Origin: Antedon mediterranea | Taxonomy: Eukaryota; Echinodermata; Crinoidea; Comatulida; Antedonidae | Direction of reading: 5' to 3' | Length of the DNA stretch: 60,000 bases | Assembly (NCBI RefSeq): GCF_964355755.1 | Contig: NC_092675.1 | Span: forward strand, 15,887,312 to 15,947,311 | Shown: one piece after another, positions 34,640-47,166 of the stretch | Layout: the number at the start of each line of letters is the position of its first letter | Numbering within the stretch: position 1 is the first letter of the stretch | Notes under the pieces: model-generated | Told to the model about the DNA's origin: nothing | Databases searched by the model: none | Seen by the model: the letters and a program-made list of their open reading frames with translations, nothing else | Program-made: the position numbers and the translations under genes

Positions 34640-35990
34640 GTAAAACAATTACGATTACGATTAATATTTATTAATAAATGCATCCGAGTAATTTACAACT
34701 TGGTCCTCCATCAGTCAAAATTGACTCATTAATTTAATTTAATTTAGGATACCTTGTTACCTCACAAAAAACATTGTAATGCCTTTTTTCCGACCTTATT
34801 ATGAAATGCGTGGGTTTGGCAAAGTAGCCGAACCACAACCCTCTCCCCCCCCCCCTCCCATCGCCGACCACCACCCATGACATGCTGGTGACATCCCTGG
34901 ATACTAAAAACATTGCTTTGTAAAATATGATCTACATGTAATCGTAAAAAAAGTAGTTTAGTGTATTTGACAACGCAATAAATTGTTAAATGATTAAGCT
35001 TTAAAAAAGTGAACAGATATCGGCATTACAGTAGATTCTTTAACAGACAGCACAGAGAATTGTAATAGTAGTGATATAATAGCCATGTTAATGTTATAGT
35101 TATTATCAGTAATTAGCTGTTTGACACTGCAATAAATTGCATATATATTAATCACTTTTCTTCGTAATGTTGCTGCATAGTATAGTTAATACTGTAAGCA
35201 TGATCAGGAATATCATATTATATTGTTATATCTAACCTTTCACTATTAAACATTAAACTTAGAGATCGTTTTTCGAGTAACCTATTGTTTTGTGGTACAC
35301 AAACAGCAACAATTAACACATGTAGTCATTTATTTGACTATAAAAAGTAAACTAAAAACCTATCCAAAAAACTACAGTACAGTACTAGTTCTACTGTATA
35401 GAAGACCAAATTGTATGTACATTATTCATTATTAAGATTGCATTCAGCAGTATGAAAAATATTGTACTATTAGTTATTATGGCCACTCCAATTAATAGTA
35501 CTAAATACACACACCAGGGAGTGGGGGCTGGGATTTGTTAAAACAAATGTTAAAATTTGAAGAGAGCTTTACTGTACTCATTTCTTTAAATGAAGGTATG
35601 AGTCTTGTGCTTGTCTACTGTCATCATCATTAATCATGTGGTAATTTGGAAAGTTAATAAAACCATTAGGTTAATAGCAATTTATGTACAAACAATCAAA
35701 TAAAGATTAAATAATAAATAAATCAAGATATCTTACATTGACAATGTAACATTCTATGGAAATAAGCTATTGTTACAGCTAAGGCCCCACCCAATATAAC
35801 AAGCTTCCTAAGTATTAATATAAAAGAAATCATTTTGTTCAATTTAAGAAATATTCTTACGTGAAGTTGTACTTATTTTTTGTAACCATGTTAAAGGGCC
35901 AACTGAGACAAGTTTAGTTCTAGGTTGGTCCTCATTTTTATGCTCTGTATTATTTGTATGACATTTGAATATGATGAAATAAATGTTCAG
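34640..35990. other. Non-coding
   Basis: A C-rich run (cccccccccc) lies at about 34847. I see no gene or clear repeat. Confidence 0.4.
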
Positions 35991-35993
35991 GTG

Positions 35994-36532
35994 GGGTATG
36001 TTCAGACTCACTGTTATCAAACGCAAGGCATACGGTAATCTGTAGCGTTAAAAGTAAAGGTGTTCAGACACAACGATCAACATTCCAATGCCTTGCGTTT
36101 AAAACACTCTTATCATTAGGTCTAAGCAAATAGAACTATGCATACAGTACATTCATTCATTCAAAATAATTTCAAACATATTTTACACGGGACAATTATC
36201 TGATTATTGTATTTAATTTATGAAAATATCATATCTATGACGCCAACTGTACTGTTCTTTAAAATTGAAAACTGACAGTTTGACGTTTAGCTCACTGTAC
36301 AGGCATGCTGTTGGGTCTGCTAATCGTGGTCGTGTCTTTTCATTGGTTATGGTTAAAATCACTGATGCATCACTGGATTAGCGTTATTAAATCTACCCTC
36401 TCCTGCTAGAGTTATTAACGCCACTGGCAAGACGTAACAGCTCCCTAACGCTAATCCATGGCCTAGTTCAAACACAAAAATATGTACTCCACTTACATAA
36501 CGCACCTTAACGCTGGGAGTCTGAACATACCC
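35994..36532. mobile_element. MITE with 15-bp perfect TIR (539 bp)
   Basis: Left end GGGTATGTTCAGACT and right end AGTCTGAACATACCC are exactly complementary. A subterminal gtgttcagaca at 36060 echoes the end. No target duplication is evident, so the superfamily is open. It has no transposase. Confidence 0.8.
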
Positions 36533-37534
36533 TAAGTATATAATTTGCAATGGTAATTTAACCACAGAAACACAAACAAAAGTTACAATTAAGAAAAGAA
36601 TATACTTTTGATAGACAATATACATTATTATTTATACTAGTATATTATTTTATAATATACATTAAAATATTATAAATAACATTTCGTTATTTAAAATTAG
36701 TCTGACCATTCATTTAAGCTAAACAGGCAATGAAACACATACTGGTAAACTCAACTTTCAAACACATGATGTTGTTATTACAATTATTATGTCAATGTGC
36801 AAGACATTGAAATTAAAGAAAGCATTGTTACATGGAGCATGAGTCATACAAGATCTATGATTAATTACACCAAAATAAAATGAAGAGACAAAGAAGAACA
36901 GATAATCATCATCATGCTTAACATACAACATCTATTTTGACAGCGTCACACAAACATTTTGAGTTCACTAACAATGATCTAGTATAATGATGTAGTAAGG
37001 AGCCAGGCTAACGAGATTCAATGCATACTCAGTGCGTCATATACTGTATTAATGTACAATTTTCATCAACATCAGATTTGTCATTAATTTGTAATGTGGT
37101 TTAATAAACAATTAAATGCTTTGATGCCAGTTATAACTAATTACTATAATAAACTATTTTTAATTTGAATCTACATAAATTACTGTACAGTAATAGCTAC
37201 AGTACTTAATTAAGATTAATTAATTGAGTTGGCTAATGACAATGTTTGCCTCTATGTATAAAACAGTTAACATACAGCCTTTGATTGGTTTATTTAAAAT
37301 GTTTTTTTTACCGTTACGAATAAACGCCCGTTGTTTATATAAGGAGGCGATTATTTTTGGTGTAACAATAAAATGTTACTAACATAATCAAATAAATACC
37401 CACTAGATATGAAAAAATACAAGTCACGTGATAAAATACAATTTAAAAATTGTATCAAAATGCTTGGTAAATTGTAGATCATGCAAATCATTTAATTGTA
37501 CTACTGTACAAATAAACAAGGCCAACAGCCATTA
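36533..37534. other. Non-coding
   Basis: AT-rich, with scattered tactgta/tacagta words; no gene or repeat structure recognised. Confidence 0.4.
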
Positions 37535-38259
37535 AGTCGCGTGCTACCATGCATAGTGATACCGGACCGACAGACAAACAGACCGACAGACAGACGGACC
37601 GACCAACATAGTGAACTATACTGACCGAAATTACTGAACATGTTTAAAAATGTTGAAATGTTTAAAAACATTTATATTTTTTTAATTTACACGTGCGTAG
37701 CCCGTCACTTTTGACGTGCTCGTATAACGTAATTTCGAGTTGAAAAGTAAGTCAAGAAAACAGAAATCGGGCAAAAAGAGTGCGCAATAACATTTAACGC
37801 GCAGTGCGCGCGCAGAAATCTGCGCACTCATGGCAATTTTGTAAACGCTTAAAATTGCCTGAAACGTACTCTTATTTCATCGAAAATAAATTTTGAAAAT
37901 GTTAAGCGCGCGTACGCATGCGTTACATGCGCTACGCACGTAATTGTATTGCCATATGATGATTTATGCCCTGAAATTTATGAGTACCAAATTTTATTTA
38001 ATTGTGATTCATGGTTGTTAAGATATGATTACAAACGTGATTTCGTTAAATCGAGCGTAGACCGCGTAATTTTTTATTGCGCACCGTGAAAACATAACCA
38101 CATCGATTCCTGGCCATAAGGAATATTCTGTGAAAAATTGACTTAGCTAGATTAAACTGATATCAAGATAAGGTCATAAAGCGATAAAACGCATAGTGAT
38201 ACCGGACCGACAGACAGACAGACCGACATAGTGAACTATAGAGTCGCTTCCACGCGACT
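37535..38259. mobile_element. Non-autonomous element, AGTCGCGTG ends
   Basis: Ends are AGTCGCGTG (37535) and CACGCGACT (38259). Near each end is a direct repeat, catagtgataccggaccgac followed by (gaca)n and catagtgaactata. A hairpin, gagtcgcttccacgcgact, lies at the right end. The interior is GC/CpG-richer than its surroundings (cgcgcagtgcgcgcgcag). Confidence 0.7.
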
Positions 38260-38269
38260 AAAAACCTTA

Positions 38270-40040
38270 ATATTTATATTGTTTGTATGTGGCGGGGCGT
38301 TTATTTAAGGAAATAAATACAAGAGGCGGGCAGGGGGCCATTTGTTATTTGAATAAATACGGTAATTATTTATTACAATATTGAGGTTATCATTATCCTT
38401 ATGCTTTGTATTGAAATACAAAGTATGGTACAGAACTATAGTTTGGTCTAATGTCATTCACTGAGTCTAAAAAGAGTACCCTAATAAATCTTCATTTATA
38501 TTCACAAACCATTATTGTAAATAAGTGGTCTAGACAAGCTAGTGATTAGTCTGGAATAATGAAGACTAGTTATACCCTGCAAAGTGACTGGGGAGAAGGC
38601 CAGAATCTGAATCACATCCTTGTTAAACATAACAGCTAATGTATAAATCTGCTACATAAAACGTATGGATTATGTTACTTTAGAAACTAATCATAGCTAC
38701 TATCCAGTTAGTGGAACATGTACATGTAAAATTGCTGTACAAGCATAAATTGTGATTCATTCTGCTTTATGATCACCATGGGAGTTTGACAATGGTATTT
38801 AATGTTTTGCATAATCATAAAGAGCATAGAAATGTACACGTATTCATATGTTGCACCAGATTGGGTGAATCCTTTGTTTCTATATTTTCTGTCATCTTTT
38901 ATTACAAGCTCTCAAGTTGAGTGCTTTTCTATTTTTTCTCGTACTGGTAAACTATCTCTTAAGCCGTTCATATCTACTTAGCTGCACTGAATTTCAATTT
39001 ACAATTATTACGCAGGATGGCATTTAAGAGTTTAAGTAATAAGAACAATTTATTTATCAAAGTAAGGTTTACTGTACGTGGGCTGCAGAGATGATATGTT
39101 GTTGTCCTGTTTATTCAAATATCGTGCTTAATCACAAGAAGCCATTTTTTTCTGACTGCAGTTTGTTTCTCCTAAACTACTTTCCATAAGGATTCATTGA
39201 ACTTTTTATGAATGAATTATAAAGTTTCTTTAAACTTTCAATTTGGCATCAAGAAAAGCTATAAAACTGAATAGAGGGGTGGGAAGGATTCTTGTGAGTC
39301 CAACTTTTAATGATTAATCAATATATAGGAAACTTAAATAGTACTTGTGGGAAAAAGTATGTTCATTTGGTTTTATAATAATTCAAAAATATCTATAACA
39401 CCTAGATAAATTCCTGTCAATTGATTGGATGATTGTCACAATAGTACGTACTATATAACGATGGCGTTGTACATGTAGTACAACGATGGCGTTGTACATG
39501 TAGTACCAATTTTTTTGTATTCGGAAAAAAAATCTGTGAAAAAGTGAAATCTAACAGCAGAACTGGAAGCAGTGAGGAGCAACCTTAGCAAGCAGTAATA
39601 ATACAAGTTACAAAGTTAAAATCTGATTTTACAACAACTTACTGTGGCATTAAAATAAACATAGTTTTCGAAGGAGAAATCTAACTACATATTGATGGGG
39701 TAAATACTTTACACTCTTTACCAGATTTTATATTGTACTGTATTAGGAAGACCACACGACAACAGTTTCTACTGCTACTGCTAACAAGCAATAAGACAGA
39801 TGATGACAATTAAGCTGGTCAGATTCACACAGATTGTAATTGTGTATGACTTTTAAACAATTGCTAAACAAATGGAAACGTGCTCAGAATATATTATGTA
39901 AAAAGTTTGCGAGTGACGAGTACTGAAACTGCTAAAATGCAGGTTACACTAACAGCAGAAAAAATACTTGTAATAAAATATCAATAAATGTGGGGGAAAA
40001 TTAACCTGTAATTTGCAGCACAGCAACAAGGGTCCCTTCG
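38270..40040. other. Non-coding; small duplications
   Basis: A tandem duplication of ~26 bp (acgatggcgttgtacatgta) lies at 39458-39510. A hairpin (tactttgtatttcaatacaaa sense) lies near 38400-38428. No gene is seen. Confidence 0.5.
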
Positions 40041-40044
40041 TGTC

Positions 40045-40350
40045 AAGTTATGCCACTAAAAAGAGCCCATTTGTCTGACCACAACGACAGGGGCTAAATG
40101 GACTGGACCAGTATACTGGGGTTAACCCCCTACTTTTCCAAAAGATGAACTTGGTTCTTTAGAGTGCACAAAAGCCAGGTATGTACAACAGACCTCCATT
40201 CCTATCTGAGAAGACTTGTTCTACCACTAGAACAATGGTCAAGGAGTGACCTGAACCCAGGTGCTGATTGTATACTATGGTTTGCGGCGCTGTCTTAGTG
40301 TAACTGCTTGGCGGCGCTGTCTTAGTGTAACTGCTTGGCCACTCAACTCA
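40045..40350 (-). mobile_element. tRNA-derived SINE, copy 2 (diverged)
   Basis: It shares the order of segments with 29836-30187 (ggactggaccagtatactgg, a run of cccccta, gagaagacttgttctacca) but is strongly diverged. The tRNA-like end carries a ~27-bp tandem duplication (ggcgctgtcttagtgtaact at 40288 and 40314). Confidence 0.7.
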
Positions 40351-43300
40351 ACCAAAATACAATACAAATAAGTATAAAACTGGAAATTCTAAAATGTTGT
40401 ATATTATTTATACTGGATGACAGTTCTCCCAGAGAGCCCAGTACACACCATACTGTTTACCAAGTTCTTAAATATTCAGAGGTGCAATGTACTGTACAGT
40501 AGGACAAGGCAGTGAGGGTATCTTGTCTAAATGATATAGTAACTAGCAATTTGGTACAGTCAACTCTAGCCTTTCACATGATATTTCTTAATTATTTCTG
40601 ACCATATACAGTACTCACACCAATTTCTAAAAATGACCGAACATTGATTGTCTAACATTGTACAGAGGGAATACTCAATGGAAAGACACTTCGCTGCTAA
40701 CAACTCCAAGCTGTTCATTACTGTATAAATCCTTAACTGATACTACTGTAGGTCTCAGAATATCAAATTTATAATAAAATGTTACTAACTGCTAGTACTA
40801 CTAATAAATAATAAAAGTAACGGTACAAAGACAATGTAAAATGTAATTGTTAAATAATTTGTATATGATTGTAGTTTGTACAGTACAGCATGGACATACA
40901 GTACTCTACTGTATACTGTAGTACAGTAGTAAACATGTACAGGAATTACTGTAGTTACTGTACAGTACATTTTTACACTGTATGGAAAAACAAAATACAG
41001 TACAGAATTTAAAAAAAAAAAAATGTATGATTTAAGTTTAATATTTGTTGTTACTGTACATGCTGGCACACACAATTTCTAAGAATTATTTTCCTATTGA
41101 CACACTACAGTTTTTTAAAATCTAGTACGTACTGACTGTGTAAACAAATAAATTACAATGCGTTATGCAGTGTGTGATCAATACATGCTAAAGTGACTAA
41201 AAGCATACTGTAAGTCTGTATAATGGTAGTCTACAGAAAACATAATTACAGTATGTTGCCAGATTGTGTTCAAAAATAAAATGTCTGCTTTTAAAAAAGG
41301 TCAAATGAGGTTTAAATAAAATTATTATATTGTAGTACACAATAAAAGTTTATTGTGATTGTCAGAGATCATCGTCATCATGATAATATTAATAATAATA
41401 ATTGTTGTGTCTCGCGTATCTCTAAAACTTGCAAGTCATAACATTTTAGAACTTTCACAACATATCGTCATTTACATGAATGAAGTTGTGCAGCTAACAT
41501 TTCTTAACGTTACAATTTTATAAATTTCGTATAATTACAGTAACATAGGTCGAAAACCAAATAACACTTATTAAATTGAAGCTTAGCAAACATGTAATTT
41601 ATATCATGCGCTAACTTTCTGTTGAAAAAAATGTAATGTTCCAAAGAAAGTTAAATTAAAAATGCAAAAAATCAATTTCTAATCAATTTTCTATGCATTT
41701 TATGTAATTTTAAAGTCCCATTCCATACATTTTTTAGATCTAATTTAGGTTCACAAATTACATTTAATGTAAAAATAAATACTACAGTATACTGTATGGT
41801 CCTATTGAAATAACTTTTTTCGTCTTCAAACAGTTAAAAATGTAAGAAAAAAGTTGATTCTGATAATTTAAGCGGCCCACAGATTAATATGTTCGTTTTT
41901 CTTAAACTGTAATTCACCCACTTTTCGATCGATTGTGAGGCCAAAACAAATGGAAGACTCCTAAATTTTCAGCGAAAATACCAGGTTTCCCCCAATTCTG
42001 GAAAAAACAAAAAGACAAATAATGCAGCAACTACAGTACTGTATACATCAGGCTAGGCCTATAGTTACTGTAGCGTAAGATGTTCGTACTGTACATTACC
42101 GATGTTTACCAGCTAGGCCTACAAAACAAAGCCTACTGTAGCTACAGTAGGCTAGGCCTAAAGACCGTCCATGAGAGGACATTCAATGCGAACTACTTAG
42201 GTGGTACATTGTTTCTCTCTTTTTATCATAATTTACCATAAAACGTACATTTTAAGACAAGGAATGACATGGTTTAATGTTTTTAAAGTAATATATATAT
42301 TGCATTACTTTTACAAAATGTCACAATTGATAGGGAATGGGATGTAAAAAATAGGAAAATGGGAACATAAAAATGTCCACGAGCGCAAAAATGTTCACAC
42401 GCGGGGTGCACACACATAACGTTAAAAACATAACTTGTTTGCATGAATTGTGTTTTCCATCCTTTTCTAGCAATTTAGCTAATTCGACATAAAATCATGT
42501 CATATAAGCACATCAAATTAGACAATTATGAAAAAGTTAAAAAATTGGTTGTTTTGAGGCCATCATACAGTATGTCCAGTTGTATTTTCATCTTTTGCGT
42601 TGTAGTTCATCACAATAAACAAGCATGCATCTATATTCTACGTATCCAAATTTCTTAAACATATTAATATGTTGTTGCTCAGATAATTCCCTTCCCAATT
42701 TGCTATCTACGTGTTTCATTTTGATGATGTCATCATGTTAAAAATTGAAATAAATGGCGGGTCCCGTTATTTTCATCTATGCTGCACTGTATGAATAGTG
42801 TATACTGTACTGTACAATACATAAGATACTTAAACAACATTTTATTTCAGGTCACAGTGGCATAATAAATCGTATGCGTTTTGCATTTGCGCAGCGGATA
42901 ACATCAAATCTAGTTTATCTTAATTACATTTTCCATAAATGTTTAATTATTGTATACTATTATTTATCATACAGTACATTTAAGTAACTGTAAAACGTAG
43001 TAAAAATCATAATTTATATACTGTATTGTGGATAATGTTTTTTATTTCATATAAATACTACAGTGAATCTGAACTGTGAATGAGAATATACTTGTAAAAT
43101 AACTTTCAATAAAAGACATTTTTTTACATACTGTAGTACAGTATCTTAATTTCCTCGATTTGTCACGTCCTACTGTACATTTGGCGTTCAAACAATTTTA
43201 ATCCCTGCAACTTAAAATATCAACAATAAATGTGTCAGAAAATCACGATATTCTAACAATAAAATGAGTTAAACCTGTTCGTATATTATTTCCTTATATT

Positions 43301-44253
43301 ATACTGTTTATAAATTTTATTTTTTTTTGCTTTAAATAAATAAATTTTCTACTGTAAACGAATTAGGGTATAAAGATTATAAAAATTATGCAAACTTTAA
43401 AATTTATATATTTTTAATATAATTGACTGCAAAAATTTAAGGCCACAAAAATAAAGGATTTGTTCACATTATAAGTAAACAGTATCATTCATTCAGCACT
43501 ACAGTAAGTTTTGAAACAACTTCCTCTTCCTGGTACAGTAAATTATACAGCTGCAATATTGAAAGTTCAAGGGAAAATTGTTCCTTTAAAAGGAACTAGT
43601 AAATGTTATAGCCTTCAGTCAACAGAATCATTATGAGGTCTTTTAAATTAAGCCTTGTTTGATGACTAATAAAGTCATTATTTATAATTGTTTATCAAGT
43701 AATCTTTCAGATTCAACAGGCCGGCAAATACATGCAATGACAATTTGTAAGCAGGTGACATTGCTTTTATTATTTTTATTATCATTGAATAATATTCATA
43801 AAGTAAATAATAAATAAGACTGAGAGTGGATAACTTTTAAAGAAAAAAAACAAGGAAGTTTAAATAAAATCAATAAAAACACTTTTACACTGACATATTA
43901 ATCAGAAAATTCATGACAAATATCACACAAAAAAATCACTAATTTGTGACTTGAGTCCCAGAGAGATTTCTAAAATAACCGGTTTATCTAAAATAGTAAT
44001 TATTTTATTAACTTTATTATATGGATTTTAAATCTGCATTCAACTAGTAAGCACTTTTTTGGATTTTTGTGAAAATGAATGAAATATTGTATTCATGATT
44101 TACAGAAATTCTGTGTCAAAATTAGTACAACATAGGGCCTACTACTTTAAACAGATAGGCCTGTGTTGTGTTTCAAAATGACTGTATATATGAAGGCCTA
44201 GCTAGCAGGCCTACTTATTTACCACAAACCAGACATATGATATATTATTTACC
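40351..44253. other. Non-coding, rich in TACTGTA/TACAGTA
   Basis: There is no coding sequence. The words tactgta and tacagta are dense, especially at 40860-41000. A 22-bp palindrome (arms gcctactgtag) lies at 42131-42152, and taggccta words are common near 42050-42160 and 44140-44220. Confidence 0.5.
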
Positions 44254-44600
44254 TTTAGTCTTCGTGATTGTGTTGTTGTTGCAGGTTATATGACAACAGT
44301 CACACAACCACACACTGCAAAACCAAACTTCCCCTCTCTCCCCAACAAGAAGCAAGCTGCTTGCTTGGGCTTGCTTGGGCTTCAGAGTTTCTCACTTGCT
44401 TCCACAACTTATCCACTTCTTTGTTGGTAAACACAGTCTCGTCAGAAAAAATGAGATTTATGTTTTCCCTCCATTAAATTTTCCTGCCAGAAAATAAAAA
44501 TTAGCATTCATTATAACTGAGAAATAATACAAGAAAATATACTCATTTACAATAAAATTTAACTCACTACTTCCGTGTAACATTTTTCCACCCGAAAAAC
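44254..44600 (-). promoter_or_regulatory. Candidate 5' non-coding exon and promoter of the HYR/Ig gene
   Basis: On the minus strand a good donor (CTAAAG before GTAAATAA) ends at 44254. The sequence upstream to about 44480 is less AT-rich than its surroundings and has no long ORF on that strand. An ETS-type ACGGAAGT lies near 44570-44580. Exon 1 at 22821 has an acceptor just before it, so a distant 5' exon is expected. The link, and the roughly 21-kb intron it implies, are inference. Confidence 0.25.
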
Positions 44601-45153
44601 ATACTTCTCAAAAAAATACAATTCGATCTGTTTGGGGTCAGAGGTTATTACACAGCGCCCACTATTTCTATTTCCCACTTTAAAAATGGGAAGTTTGTTT
44701 GATGGTTTCTAAATTTTAAAGTTTATGATTTGCACTGTTACTGTCACGAATTATTGTAGTAATTGAGACTGATTAAATGAACTAGTACACATACATCATA
44801 AAGCCATGTTTATATCGACAAAGAAAAAAATAATGTAAAAAAAAAATAACGGCACTCTGTGCGCGCTGCATGGACAATTATCGCTCCTAGTAGTTATAAG
44901 GGGCGCTATACATGCTATGTTTGTAATTTTTCATGACCCATTTCATTAAAATCACTATTAAAAACTGAATTTCATGTGATGTACAGAGACATTTTTAAAA
45001 TTGAAAGTCTCTCATGAAAAGCTATAAAAACATATTTAACTATTTTAAAAACACATTTAACAGAACAGCACATATTATTTAAAATTGTCATCAAAAGATA
45101 TTGGATATTATGATGAGCATAATATAAATTAATTGCTACTATATACAATGTTT

Positions 45154-45664
45154 AAAGATGTATTGTCCCTTTGACTAATTCGAAAAAATTTTTTAAAAAA
45201 GATTTTGAAAAAGTGGGTCATTTTGAAGTATCATAATAGTTATTACGGTAACTTTCACCAAAAATTAGTCGAAAAAAAATCATTTAACTGAAAAATAGAC
45301 GTTTTTTGTTTAAAAAAAAAATTTTACTTCCAGTCAAAGTTTTCGATCAAAACATATCTCATATACAACGCGCTTGTTTGGCTACTCTGTATGCATAAAC
45401 ATAAAACTTCCTCGCGATCTGTGTAAAAACACCATCTCAATGCATACTCGTGGTTTGACATCTTCGTTTACTTTCGCTCGCGCCGATTTTCCAAACGAAA
45501 ATGTAATCAAATTAATTTACCTATTAATTACGTAAACTTGTGGTTTTTGGCTCGAATTTTCGACTTGAAACGTGAATAACGTTAATATTACTTTGATATG
45601 GCCTATTTAAATTTAGAATATTATGAAATTCATTTTTTTGTGTTTCAAAGGACAATACATCTTT
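45154..45664. mobile_element. MITE, copy B (511 bp)
   Basis: It has the same ends as 5940-6481 (AAAGATGTATTGTCCC and its complement) and the same order of interior motifs (gggtcattttgaagtatcat, tttactttcgctcg). It is diverged by scattered substitutions and small indels. Confidence 0.8.
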
Positions 45665-45944
45665 AAAAAACAAAGAAATTGAGGTAAAATATTGGTATTT
45701 GGGCACAAATTTGGTTCTTCTTTCCGAAAGGATTTTTCTATCAGACACTGCAGGGGCATTATTATGACTTTCGTAATATTTAGGCCTACTAAGTTACCGT
45801 ACTTCAGTAATGCCATACCGCAACATGTAAAGGTTTATGAAGAAGTTTGTAAAGTTTTCTAAAGAGAGCTTGAAGTTTAAAGACTAAACAAAATGTTACT
45901 GCAGTACTGACAATAACTAACAATAATGATATGCGCGTGTCTAT

Positions 45945-46125
45945 GATTAGACTTGCCCCAAGTCTGTATTATCTTTTTTTTTTTTATTCATTTGTTTTTA
46001 TTTCGACCGCGATTTTTGTCTGAAAATACAAAATCAAGTAGTATACGTATGAAACGCCATATGTGCCAAAATATTTATCTTTTTACTAATATTAAGACAA
46101 AACTCCGTCTGGAGCCCAGACTAGT
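45945..46125 (+). repeat. Dispersed repeat, partner of 26715-26850
   Basis: It contains gacttgccccaagtctgta, acgccatatgtgccaaaat and gtctggagcccagac, in the same order as the complement of 26715-26850, with a longer interior. Confidence 0.55.
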
Positions 46126-46349
46126 CTATGATTTGTCACAATCACAATAACCCACTAGGCTATCTTATTGTAGATACCACCAGCTACCAATATTATAATC
46201 TAGCAAATTGTAAAGAATATCAAATGGCCTATTACAGACCACCTATAATAGTCCTGGAAGACCAGACTAAAGTTTGACTAGAGACCCACTGCCCCTTCCC
46301 ACACTGGCACTGCATACCCAAATAGCCTACATAGATATTGCAGATTGAG

Positions 46350-46410
46350 ATTCAGTTACTGATACCCACAGCATTGTCATTTTTACACTAATTTGCCTTT
46401 GGAATCGTTT
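46350..46410 (+). repeat. Penelope-like terminal fragment
   Basis: The sequence gatacccacagcattgtcat ... taatttgcctttgg is the reverse complement of 47296-47340 and matches 52410-52447. It lies immediately left of the tRNA-like tandem units. Confidence 0.6.
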
Positions 46411-46729
46411 TATCGATTTATATATATATATATTTTTCTCATTCTCACAGATTTCCTCATCTTTATCGTTTCAAATTAATTAATTAAATTTCAGTATATC
46501 ACCGGGCGGTTTAGAATTACTGTTCTTTGCCTCTTGTGTTTATATATATAAAAGTACTGTATCTCTTCGGAGATCCCGCCTCGTGAATAAAAATACTGAA
46601 AGATGAGGGCGTATCAATTTGATCTCTGTTGCGCGTGCGTACAACTGAGGACTAGTGCTGTTCCGCCGTACACCACGCCGAGAATGTTAAAGAGTCGTTA
46701 TCCAATCGAGTTCGAACAGTACCATGAAA

Positions 46730-46800
46730 GCCCCAGTGGTCTAATGGTTAGGACATTTGCATATCAAGCAGGCGGCCCGAGTTCGAGTCTCGGTTGGGGC
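46730..46800 (+). tRNA. tRNA-Glu-like gene, unit 1, anticodon loop ATATCAA
   Basis: The 71 bases fold as a full cloverleaf. The acceptor stem is GCCCCAG/TTGGGGC, the D arm GTCT...GGAC, the anticodon stem TTTGC/GCAGG (with G-T pairs) and the T arm CCGAG-TTCGAGT-CTCGG. The A box TGGTCTAATGG and B box GTTCGAGTC are good. The body resembles eukaryotic tRNA-Glu (GCAGGCGGCCCG), but the loop ATATCAA gives ATC (Asp-type) where TTC or CTC is expected. It may be a SINE-like or satellite-borne copy that is transcribed but not used in translation. Confidence 0.65.
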
Positions 46801-47095
46801 GACTTTTTCTCATTCTCACAGATTTCCTCATCTTTATCGTTTCAAATTAATTAATTAAATTTCAGTATATCACCGGGCGGTTTAGAATTACTGTTCTTTG
46901 CCTCTTGTGTTTATATAATTATAAAAGTATCTCTTCGGAGATCCCGCCTCGTGAATAAAAATACTGAAAGATGAGGGCGTATCAATTTGATCTCTGTTGC
47001 GCGTGCGTACAACTGAGGACTAGTGCTGTTCCGCCGTACCACGCCGAGAATGTTAAAGAGTCGTTATCCAATCGAGTTCGAACAGTACCATGAAA

Positions 47096-47166
47096 GCCCC
47101 AGTGGTCTAATGGTTAGGACATCTGCATATCAAGCAGGCGGTCCGAGTTCGAGTCTCGGTTGGGGC
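47096..47166 (+). tRNA. tRNA-Glu-like gene, unit 2, anticodon loop ATATCAA
   Basis: This is the same 71-base cloverleaf as unit 1, with a better anticodon stem (TCTGC/GCAGG) and the same loop. It differs from unit 1 at only two positions (tttgc/tctgc and ggcccg/ggtccg). Unit 2 keeps the acceptor and T stems intact. Confidence 0.65.

Noticed and set aside
36359-36625. 88-codon minus-strand ORF
   Set aside because: It crosses the right end of a MITE and has no recognisable domain.
44268-44477. 69-codon plus-strand ORF
   Set aside because: It overlaps the candidate minus-strand 5' exon, has no known domain and contains direct repeats (cttgcttgggcttgcttggg).
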